Positions 1 to 5,171 of a stretch of 6,157 nucleotides of DNA are shown here, one piece after another. The stretch comes from Desulfuromonadaceae bacterium (GTDB lineage Bacteria; Desulfobacterota; Desulfuromonadia; Desulfuromonadales; Geopsychrobacteraceae). The translations under genes were made by a program, and so were the position numbers. The notes under the pieces are model-generated. The model made no database searches and was not told the origin of the DNA. It saw only the letters and a program-made list of their open reading frames with translations. Numbering within the stretch: position 1 is the stretch's first letter; the number at the start of each line of letters is the position of its first letter. The DNA is taken from contig JADGED010000152.1 of NCBI GenBank assembly GCA_016744555.1, positions 1 to 6,157 of the forward strand, given 5' to 3'.

Positions 1-22
1 CGGTATTGGTGTGGTCCCAAAT

Positions 23-52
23 TTGTTCGTTGCTTATAGTTTGTGTTATTAT
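23..52 (+). promoter_or_regulatory. Putative promoter of clpS-clpA-aat
   Basis: A -10-like TATTAT lies at 47-52 (5 of 6 to TATAAT), with TGT directly before it at 44-46, giving an extended -10. A poor -35 (TTGTTC, 23-28, 3 of 6) sits 18 bp upstream. The start of transcription would be near 59, about 34 nt before clpS. The opposite strand carries an exact TATAAT at 53-48, so a divergent promoter towards a gene left of the window is also possible. This is a motif-only call. Confidence 0.35.
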
Positions 53-54
53 AG

Positions 55-69
55 CCAGATAAACTCTGG
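55..69 (+). other. Small dyad at the predicted clpS transcript start
   Basis: Perfect 5-bp arms CCAGA (55-59) and TCTGG (65-69) flank a 5-nt centre. They lie just downstream of the predicted -10 box and upstream of the clpS Shine-Dalgarno. The dyad could be an operator half-site pair or a small 5' hairpin of the mRNA. It is short enough to occur by chance. Confidence 0.25.
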
Positions 70-92
70 AGCAAAACAGGAAAATTGCTAGT

Positions 93-413
93 ATGGAAAA
101 AACAAACTTACAAGCGGGTGGTAGTACCCAAGTTGAAAGCAAAAAATGTGTGGAACTTGTCACTCCATCGTTATTTAAGGTTTTGATGCATAATGACGAT
201 TATACAACTATGGAATTTGTGGTCGAAATTTTGCGACAAGTATTTCATAAGTCAGAGAGTGAGGCAGAACAAATTATGCTGACCATTCATTTTCAAGGAA
301 TTGGGTTTTGTGGCACTTATCCCCACGCAATAGCAGAAGCAAAAGTTACTCAAGCTCGGTTGCAAGCACGTAAAGCAGGTTTTCCATTGCGTTGTACAAT
401 CGAAGAAATATAG
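93..413 (+). CDS. clpS: ATP-dependent Clp protease adaptor ClpS (N-recognin)
   Basis: ClpS is a small cytosolic adaptor that binds proteins with N-terminal Leu, Phe, Trp or Tyr and hands them to the ClpA N domain for degradation by ClpAP. The product has 106 residues, the same length as the E. coli protein, and aligns with it without shifting the numbered pocket residues. It has the NDDYT motif at 34-38 (N34, D35, D36), the gatekeeper M40, H66 in the HFQG motif and L99, all known to line the N-degron pocket. The first 24 residues are the variable flexible tail, followed by the conserved core from about residue 25. The ATG at 93 follows CAGGA (77-81) at 11 nt. The clpA start lies 13 nt after the stop, so the two are probably co-transcribed. 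M40 suggests the classical proteobacterial specificity. Confidence 0.97.
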   Translation: MEKTNLQAGGSTQVESKKCVELVTPSLFKVLMHNDDYTTMEFVVEILRQVFHKSESEAEQIMLTIHFQGIGFCGTYPHAIAEAKVTQARLQARKAGFPLRCTIEEI

Positions 414-415
414 AC

Positions 416-421
416 AGGTGG
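416..421 (+). promoter_or_regulatory. Ribosome binding site that decides the clpA start
   Basis: AGGTGG lies 5 nt before the ATG at 427. An in-frame GTG at 418 falls inside this Shine-Dalgarno and would add only three residues. The ATG start is therefore preferred, and the resulting N-terminus (MFDNEV) aligns with the ClpA family start. Confidence 0.7.
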
Positions 422-426
422 CAGAT

Positions 427-2721
427 ATGTTTGATAACGAAGTACAAATTACTTTTACCTTGGCAGTGCGCGAAGCACAACGACGCCGTCATGAATATTT
501 AACTACTGAACACCTACTTTATGCATTGTTGTTTGAGGGGGTTGCGCAACAATTATTAGTTTTGTGTGGTGGCAATATTGATGGGTTAAGGCAGGATCTA
601 GAAGAGTTTTTTGAACAGCACCTTGAGGCTGTTCCCGAGGCCGAGGATACGGAAGATGAAGATGAAGTGCCACGGCAAACCCCGGCGCTGCAACGGATGT
701 TGCAGCGGACGGTGATGCATATGCAGTCCTCGAGTCAATCGACTGTTGGTGTTGGAGATCTCCTTGCCGCTATTCTTGAGGAAAATAATTCCCATGCATG
801 CTTTTTTCTAAAGCAACAAGGGATAGAGCGGGTTGATCTACTTGACCATATATCCCACGGCCATGTAACCAGCAACAACGATGATCAGCCTAAGCAAAAG
901 CCAGCAAACCCTAGCACTGGTGATAGCGCTAAGCCGAAACCGATCAATCCATTGGAAGCATACACTATTGATTTGCTCGCTCGTGCCAAAGATGGGAAAA
1001 TTGACCCTTTGATTGGTAGAGTTCAGGAGTTGGAGCGTGCAATTTTAATCTTGTGTCGGCGGCGGAAAAATAATCCACTTTTTGTTGGTGAGCCAGGAGT
1101 AGGTAAAACGGCTATGGCCGAAGGATTGGCGTTGCGTGTCGCTAGCGGTGAAGTGCCAGATTTGCTTAAAGACGCCGAACTGTTTAGCTTGGATATGGGG
1201 GCTTTGCTGGCAGGAACAAAATTCCGTGGTGATTTTGAGGAGCGCCTTAAGGCGGTAGTTGCAGCGCTGCAAAAACGTGATCAGGCTATCTTATTTATCG
1301 ATGAAATTCACACTATAGTTGGTGCCGGAGCGACTAGTGGTGGATCTTTAGATGCTGCAAATATACTAAAGCCTGCTCTTGGTGCCGGTGAGCTGCGCTG
1401 TATTGGTTCCACAACTTACGAAGAGTATCGCAATTTATTTGATAAAGACCGTGCCTTGTCTCGGCGTTTCCAAAAAATTGACCTTCATGAACCTAGTCAA
1501 GAAGAGACCCTTGAAATTGTTAAAGGGTTGGCTCCGTACTATGAAGAGCACCATAAGGTTAAATATGCCGCCGCCGCTTTAGATTCAGCGGTTAACTTAG
1601 CGATGAAGCATCTGCCACAACGTCATTTCCCCGATAAAGCTATTGATGTTATTGATGAAGCTGGAGCACAGCAACGCCTTGATGGTCACCTTCGGCGTGC
1701 CGTTGGGATTAATGAAATTGAACGTGTGGTTGCTCGCATGGCACGGGTCCCGATGCAAACTATCAGCGGTAGCGACCGGCAGCGCTTGAAATATCTTGAA
1801 CGCGACATGAAGCGGATGGTGTTTGGGCAGGATCCAGCCTTAGAGGGTTTAGTTAAGGCGATTCATCGCTCTCGTGCTGGGCTTGGTCATCCAGATAAGC
1901 CGATTGGGTCAATGTTATTTACCGGACCTACTGGGGTTGGTAAAACCGAAGCCGCTAAGCAACTTGGCTTGCAGCTGGGGGTTAAGTTTTTACGTTTTGA
2001 TATGAGTGAATATATGGAAAAACACTCCGTCGCTCGCCTTATTGGCGCTCCTCCCGGTTATGTTGGTTTTGATCAGGGAGGCTTGCTTACCGAAGCAGTC
2101 GGCAAAAACCCGTGGTCAGTATTACTTCTTGATGAAATTGAAAAAGCGCATCCCGATCTATTCAATATTTTATTACAGGTAATGGATCACGGCACTTTGA
2201 CCGATGCCAATGGTAAAGAGGTTGACTTTAGAAATGTTATATTGATTATGACTAGTAATGTCGGCGGGCGTGATATGAACATTACCCCCATTGGCTTTGG
2301 TAATCGTAATGGCGCAGCACCGAAAAACCTTATCGAGAAAGTTTTTTCTCCTGAGTTTAGGAATCGTCTCGATGCAGTGATAACGTTTTCTCCCCTCGAT
2401 GAAAAAGTTATGTTGCAGGTGGTAGATAAATTTTTACACGAACTTGCTACCCAGCTATCTGAGCGCAAAGTTACCATGAAAGTTTCTGCGGCCGCCCGCA
2501 AGGATTTTGCTGTACGTGGTTACGACCCACTCTTCGGGGCAAGACCACTAAGCCGTTTGTTGCAAACCGAACTCAGCGATCCAATGGCTGAAAAAATACT
2601 ATTTGGTGAATTGCGTAATGGTGGCGAAGTTAAAGTCGGATTTAGTTCTGGGAAAATCAGGATCAAGGAACAGTCCCTTCGGGAGATAGAACAAGGCACA
2701 AGGATTAAGGAAAATGTTTAA
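427..2721 (+). CDS. clpA: ATP-dependent Clp protease ATP-binding subunit ClpA
   Basis: ClpA is a hexameric AAA+ unfoldase that threads substrates into ClpP. The product has 764 residues (E. coli about 758). Visible parts are the Clp N domain (1 to about 142), with an acidic patch at 67-80; a Pro/Lys-rich linker (about 146-174); and D1 with Walker A GEPGVGKT (221-228), pore loop KFRG (265-268), Walker B D292/E293 and Arg fingers R346/R347. D2 has Walker A GPTGVGKT (500-507), pore loop GYVG (544-547), Walker B D569/E570, sensor-1 N611, the ClpP-docking IGF tripeptide (622-624), an FRNRLD Arg-finger stretch (644-649) and sensor-2 GARPL (704-708). There is no ClpB-type coiled coil in D1, and the IGF loop excludes ClpB. 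All catalytic residues are intact. Linkage to clpS and aat fits the N-degron role; no clpP is in the window. Confidence 0.98.
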   Translation: MFDNEVQITFTLAVREAQRRRHEYLTTEHLLYALLFEGVAQQLLVLCGGNIDGLRQDLEEFFEQHLEAVPEAEDTEDEDEVPRQTPALQRMLQRTVMHMQSSSQSTVGVGDLLAAILEENNSHACFFLKQQGIERVDLLDHISHGHVTSNNDDQPKQKPANPSTGDSAKPKPINPLEAYTIDLLARAKDGKIDPLIGRVQELERAILILCRRRKNNPLFVGEPGVGKTAMAEGLALRVASGEVPDLLKDAELFSLDMGALLAGTKFRGDFEERLKAVVAALQKRDQAILFIDEIHTIVGAGATSGGSLDAANILKPALGAGELRCIGSTTYEEYRNLFDKDRALSRRFQKIDLHEPSQEETLEIVKGLAPYYEEHHKVKYAAAALDSAVNLAMKHLPQRHFPDKAIDVIDEAGAQQRLDGHLRRAVGINEIERVVARMARVPMQTISGSDRQRLKYLERDMKRMVFGQDPALEGLVKAIHRSRAGLGHPDKPIGSMLFTGPTGVGKTEAAKQLGLQLGVKFLRFDMSEYMEKHSVARLIGAPPGYVGFDQGGLLTEAVGKNPWSVLLLDEIEKAHPDLFNILLQVMDHGTLTDANGKEVDFRNVILIMTSNVGGRDMNITPIGFGNRNGAAPKNLIEKVFSPEFRNRLDAVITFSPLDEKVMLQVVDKFLHELATQLSERKVTMKVSAAARKDFAVRGYDPLFGARPLSRLLQTELSDPMAEKILFGELRNGGEVKVGFSSGKIRIKEQSLREIEQGTRIKENV

Positions 2722-2741
2722 TGTTTTATTGTTGTCCTTAA
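2705..2741 (+). promoter_or_regulatory. Inner stem that would cover the junction Shine-Dalgarno
   Basis: TTAAGGA (2705-2711) pairs perfectly with TCCTTAA (2735-2741) around a 23-nt loop that contains the clpA stop codon. The left arm contains AAGGA (2707-2711), the only Shine-Dalgarno-like element at the junction; the right arm contains the mini-ORF stop TAA. Formation would mask the site; ribosomes finishing clpA would open it. Seven base pairs is modest evidence. Confidence 0.35.
2721..2741 (+). other. Possible 6-codon leader ORF overlapping the clpA stop (TAATG)
   Basis: The ATG at 2721-2723 shares its A with the clpA TAA stop. AAGGA (2707-2711) lies 9 nt upstream, good spacing for initiation. 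The frame reads M-F-Y-C-C-P and stops at TAA 2739-2741. It is in the same frame as aat, and only CTC separates its stop from the TTG start at 2745. It may be a translated minigene that delivers ribosomes for re-initiation at aat, or the sign that the native aat start was displaced or broken. No translation data support it. Confidence 0.3.
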
Positions 2742-2744
2742 CTC

Positions 2745-3440
2745 TTGAACCTTGATCCTGTGCTTTATGCCCTTGATGATAATCTTTGGTTCCCAGCAGT
2801 AGAATTCGCAGAAGATTGTGGTCTGCTAGCCGTTGGTGGTGACCTAGCACCAGAACGGTTGTTGTTGGCCTATAGCTTAGGTATTTTCCCCTGGTATAAT
2901 CCCGGGGAACCTATCCTCTGGTGGTCCCCAGATCCACGTTGTGTCATTTTCCCTTCCAAGCTACATATTTCCCGTTCTCTGCAACGCTTTATGAGTAAGG
3001 GGCGATATCGGATTAGCTTTAATGCCGACTTTGCGGGAGTTATAGGTTGGTGTCGTCGGTTACGTGCTGGTGGCGATGGCAGCGGTACTTGGATAACCGC
3101 TGAAATGGAGCAAGCGTATACCCATCTGCATCAACTAGGTTTTGCCCATTCAGTTGAATGTTGGGATGGCGATACGTTAGTAGGTGGGTTGTATGGTATT
3201 TGCCTAGGTCGGTGTTTTTTTGGTGAATCGATGTTTAGTCGTAGCTCTAATGCTTCAAAAGTTGTGCTGGTACATTTGCTTAAGTCGTTAGAAAAAAAAG
3301 GCTTTGAATTTCTCGATTGCCAACAAACTTCCGACCATCTACTTAGTATGGGTGCAGAAGAAATCCCTCGCCAAGAATTTTTACAATATTTACAACAAGC
3401 TCAAGAGTCTACCAACGGTTCGTATGAAAGTAAGTTTTAA
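2745..3440 (+). CDS. aat: Leucyl/phenylalanyl-tRNA-protein transferase Aat
   Basis: Aat is a cytosolic enzyme that transfers Leu or Phe from aminoacyl-tRNA to the N-terminus of proteins beginning with Lys or Arg, creating the degrons read by ClpS. The product has 231 residues from TTG. Conserved blocks are LLAVGGDL (27-34), GIFPW (46-50), LWWSPDPR (58-65), LHISRS (73-78), GTWIT (114-118), GGLYG (147-151), GESMFSR (160-166) and DCQ (191-193). E161, W116, D191 and Q193 correspond to E. coli E156, W111, D186 and Q188, so it should be active. The start is uncertain. An in-frame TAA at 2739 limits it to TTG 2745 or GTG 2760; the latter (M-L-Y-A-L) lies closer to the usual family start. Neither has a Shine-Dalgarno. 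Translation is probably coupled to clpA, which ends 23 nt upstream. Confidence 0.95.
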   Translation: MNLDPVLYALDDNLWFPAVEFAEDCGLLAVGGDLAPERLLLAYSLGIFPWYNPGEPILWWSPDPRCVIFPSKLHISRSLQRFMSKGRYRISFNADFAGVIGWCRRLRAGGDGSGTWITAEMEQAYTHLHQLGFAHSVECWDGDTLVGGLYGICLGRCFFGESMFSRSSNASKVVLVHLLKSLEKKGFEFLDCQQTSDHLLSMGAEEIPRQEFLQYLQQAQESTNGSYESKF

Positions 3441-3443
3441 TAG

Positions 3444-3479
3444 TTCTCCCCATCCCCGATGGTGCGAGGATGAGGAAAA
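3444..3479 (-). terminator. Hairpin in the convergent aat/glnQ gap, without a U tract
   Basis: Arms 3444-3455 and 3468-3479 flank a 12-nt loop. Read as minus-strand RNA all 12 positions pair, two of them as G-U; read as plus-strand RNA those two become C-A mismatches. The structure therefore fits the end of the glnQ transcript, whose stop is about 49 nt upstream. No U tract follows on either strand, so it may be a 3' stabiliser or part of Rho-dependent termination. A smaller competing stem (3450-3462, CCATC/GATGG) lies inside it. Nothing else is seen in 3441-3527. Confidence 0.35.
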
Positions 3480-3527
3480 ACAGATTTACCTGCCTGCTTC
3501 TAGTCTATATTTTTTCAATTAGCAGTT

Positions 3528-4268
3528 TTAATGGTGTTTTACATGCCCAAGAAAATCTTTTAGTCTTTCCGATTGGGGATTTTTCATCACTTCGCTAGGC
3601 TTGCCTTCTTCAACAATTCTACCGTCATCCATAAATATTAAACGGTCACCAACTTGGGCGGCAAATCCCATCTCATGGGTAACTACGACCATGGTCATAC
3701 CGTGATCTTTGGCAATGTTTTTCATGACATCCAGAACTTCTCCGATCATTTCCGGATCTAACGCAGATGTTGGCTCGTCAAATAATAGTACTTTAGGGCT
3801 GACTGCTAGCGCCCGAGCAATGGCAACACGCTGCTGCTGACCACCAGAAAGTTGACCGGGGAGCTTATTTTCAAATTCTGCCAAACCAACCTTGCTAAGG
3901 AGATTTCTAGCGATATCTGTTGCTTTCGACTTGTTCATTTTTCTCGCTTTGCAGGGGCCGAAAGCAACATTCTCAAGTGCGGTCATATGGGGGAAAAGGT
4001 TGAATTGTTGAAAAACCATCCCAACTTCAAGTCGTATTTGACGTGTCCGGCCCCTCTCTTCAGGAATTCTAACGGTGTCAACTATCAGTTCACCGCTTGA
4101 TATCAGTTCTAGGCAGTTGATACAGCGAATCAAAGTCGATTTGCCGGAACCTGACGGCCCGATAACTACAACTACTTCACCTTCCTGAATAGAGAGATCG
4201 ATATTGTGTAATACTTCTGTTTCGCCAAATGATTTGCAGACGTTTTTTAGTTCGATAATGTTAGACAT
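3528..4268 (-). CDS. glnQ: Polar amino acid (glutamine) ABC transporter ATP-binding protein
   Basis: This is the cytoplasmic ATPase that powers glutamine-type amino acid import together with the GlnP permease. The product has 246 residues, typical for the family, with no extra C-terminal regulatory domain. It has Walker A GPSGSGKST (37-45), a Q-loop in VFQQFNLFPH (Q87), signature LSGGQ (140-144), Walker B LLFDEP (D164, E165), D-loop SALD (168-171) and switch H198. The sequence follows E. coli GlnQ closely, including the ERLKDFLGHV-like C-terminus. The ATG at 4268 lies 25 nt after the glnP stop. The Shine-Dalgarno is weak (AGAAAGA-like), so translation may be coupled to glnP. HisP/ArtP-type paralogues are the alternative, but the neighbours favour glnQ. 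Substrate is inferred from homology. Confidence 0.93.
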   Translation of the reverse strand: MSNIIELKNVCKSFGETEVLHNIDLSIQEGEVVVVIGPSGSGKSTLIRCINCLELISSGELIVDTVRIPEERGRTRQIRLEVGMVFQQFNLFPHMTALENVAFGPCKARKMNKSKATDIARNLLSKVGLAEFENKLPGQLSGGQQQRVAIARALAVSPKVLLFDEPTSALDPEMIGEVLDVMKNIAKDHGMTMVVVTHEMGFAAQVGDRLIFMDDGRIVEEGKPSEVMKNPQSERLKDFLGHVKHH

Positions 4269-4293
4269 CTTTTTTGTCTTTCTGCGGAGGGCA

Positions 4294-5016
4294 CTAGAAA
4301 ATTTTCATCTTTCGTTCGATCTGCCGTAATGACATAGCCAGCACGGTTGTCATGATCAGATACATGATGGCTACTGTCAGCCAAATTTCCAGAGCCCTAA
4401 AGTTACTGGCCATAATTTCCTGCCCTTGCCTGGTCAGTTCTCCGACCCCTATGACGATAAACAGGGAGGTGTCTTTAAGGCTAATGATAAACTGATTGCC
4501 CAGTGGTGGTATCATTCTACGAAATGCAATTGGACCGATGACATGCACAATAAGTTGAAACCGGCTGATACCAAGCGACATGCCAGCTTCAAGTAGCCCC
4601 TTGTTTACTGAGATAACGGAGCCACGGACAATTTCGGCAATATAGGCGCCAGCATTGAAAATGATAGTTATAACTGCAGCGGTTAAAGCCTCTATCCGAA
4701 AACGTTCAATATCGGTGACTGCCTTGACCAGCATGGGAAAAGCAAAATATAGGAACATCGCCTGAACGATAATCGGCGTTCCGCGGATAGTTTCGACATA
4801 GGTACCGGATAGGTAGCGAATTGCAACCGTAATTGGTTTGAAGATTCCGTGTGGTTCTTCTCCGAGAGCATCCGTTCCCGCGATTCTACCCAGACCAGCA
4901 AGAATGCCGCAAATCATCCCACCGACAATCCCTAAGATAGTAATAATCCATGTTAATTTTGCACCTGCTAAAAGGGCAGGTAGTGATTCGGTGATAACTG
5001 AAAATTCAAAACCCAT
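4294..5016 (-). CDS. glnP: Polar amino acid (glutamine) ABC transporter permease
   Basis: This inner-membrane permease probably forms the channel as a homodimer for the substrate delivered by GlnH. The product has 240 residues with about five membrane segments (near 21-42, 84-100, 110-130, 183-195 and 209-230). It has the family block IRGTP (77-81) and the cytoplasmic EAA loop (143-162, E143-A144-G145 ... G149 ... G161-P162) that couples to GlnQ, then PPLGNQ (170-175) and KDTSL (181-185). The ATG at 5016 gives the family N-terminus MGFEFS and has AGAAGAG about 8 nt upstream. An upstream in-frame GTG at 5079 would lie inside the terminator and is rejected. The loop after the first helix (about 46-70) is roughly 15 residues longer than in E. 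coli GlnP. The charged KMKIF C-terminus matches the family. Confidence 0.94.
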   Translation of the reverse strand: MGFEFSVITESLPALLAGAKLTWIITILGIVGGMICGILAGLGRIAGTDALGEEPHGIFKPITVAIRYLSGTYVETIRGTPIIVQAMFLYFAFPMLVKAVTDIERFRIEALTAAVITIIFNAGAYIAEIVRGSVISVNKGLLEAGMSLGISRFQLIVHVIGPIAFRRMIPPLGNQFIISLKDTSLFIVIGVGELTRQGQEIMASNFRALEIWLTVAIMYLIMTTVLAMSLRQIERKMKIF

Positions 5017-5040
5017 AATTTGACTCTTCTGTAAAAACAA

Positions 5041-5058
5041 TTGAACGGAAATGTTCAA
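5041..5058 (-). other. Second small hairpin between glnH and glnP
   Basis: Perfect 6-bp arms TTGAAC/GTTCAA surround a 6-nt loop. In the minus-strand transcript it follows directly on the main terminator's U tract and is itself followed by a T-rich stretch (TTGTTTTT). It could be a weak back-up terminator, or a 5' structure on the read-through glnPQ mRNA. The AT-rich stem makes it the weaker of the two. Confidence 0.35.
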
Positions 5059-5102
5059 AAAAAAGGACCTCTTCTGCACGATTGGTACGGAAGAGATCCT
5101 TT
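5057..5102 (-). terminator. Intrinsic terminator/attenuator between glnH and glnP
   Basis: In the minus-strand transcript GGATCTCTTC (5099-5090) pairs with GAAGAGGTCC (5074-5065), with one G-U pair, and is followed by eight consecutive U (5064-5057). AAA (5102-5100) can extend the stem into the U tract. Inside, GTAC and GTGC form a further 4-bp stem (one G-U) capped by CAATC, after a single C-A mismatch. On the plus strand the G-U becomes C-A and only three T follow, so the element works in the glnH direction. It lies about 70 nt beyond the glnH stop and ahead of glnP, so partial read-through would give more glnH than glnPQ mRNA. Confidence 0.85.
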
Positions 5103-5171
5103 AAATGCACAGACTTTATCAGATGTTGAAATGTGAAATCCAACCCAGGCTAATTTGCCTTCACCTTTATG

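Larger units (their letters stand above)
2658..2760 (+). repeat. 11-bp perfect inverted repeat spanning the clpA-aat junction
   Basis: CAGGATCAAGG at 2658-2668, inside the last codons of clpA, is the exact reverse complement of CCTTGATCCTG at 2750-2760, which covers the start of aat up to the first base of its GTG candidate. The 81 nt between them contain a short stem (2674-2684) and a second inverted repeat (2705-2741). In mRNA this could form a three-way junction over the aat start. Alternatively it may be residue of an interspersed repeat. The pairing is seen in the sequence; folding is inferred. Confidence 0.5.

Noticed and set aside
1..91. A plus-strand frame open from base 2 to a TAG at 89-91, possibly the tail of an upstream gene
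   Set aside because: Only 29 codons, no recognisable family sequence, and it runs through the promoter-like region of clpS. Chance openness is as likely.
418..426. GTG at 418 as the clpA start
   Set aside because: It sits inside the AGGTGG Shine-Dalgarno for ATG 427, and the family N-terminus begins at the ATG.
2187..2501. 104-codon minus-strand reading frame within clpA
   Set aside because: Antisense shadow of the conserved ClpA D2 domain with no Shine-Dalgarno or domain features.
427..2721. ClpB or ClpC identity for the large AAA+ gene
   Set aside because: No ClpB middle coiled coil or ClpC M-domain is visible, an IGF ClpP-docking loop is present, and clpS lies directly upstream.
2599..2850. 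83-codon minus-strand reading frame over the clpA-aat junction
   Set aside because: It is antisense to two well-supported genes and shows no family signature; its openness follows from the composition of the plus-strand genes and the inverted repeats.
3304..3522. 72-codon plus-strand frame overlapping the 3' end of aat and the convergent gap
   Set aside because: Out-of-frame shadow of aat with a low-complexity, Asn/Lys/Tyr-rich product and no ribosome binding site.
5017..5079. N-terminal extension of GlnP from GTG 5079
   Set aside because: The extra 21 residues are encoded across the terminator hairpin and its U tract and do not match the family; ATG 5016 has a Shine-Dalgarno and the expected N-terminus.
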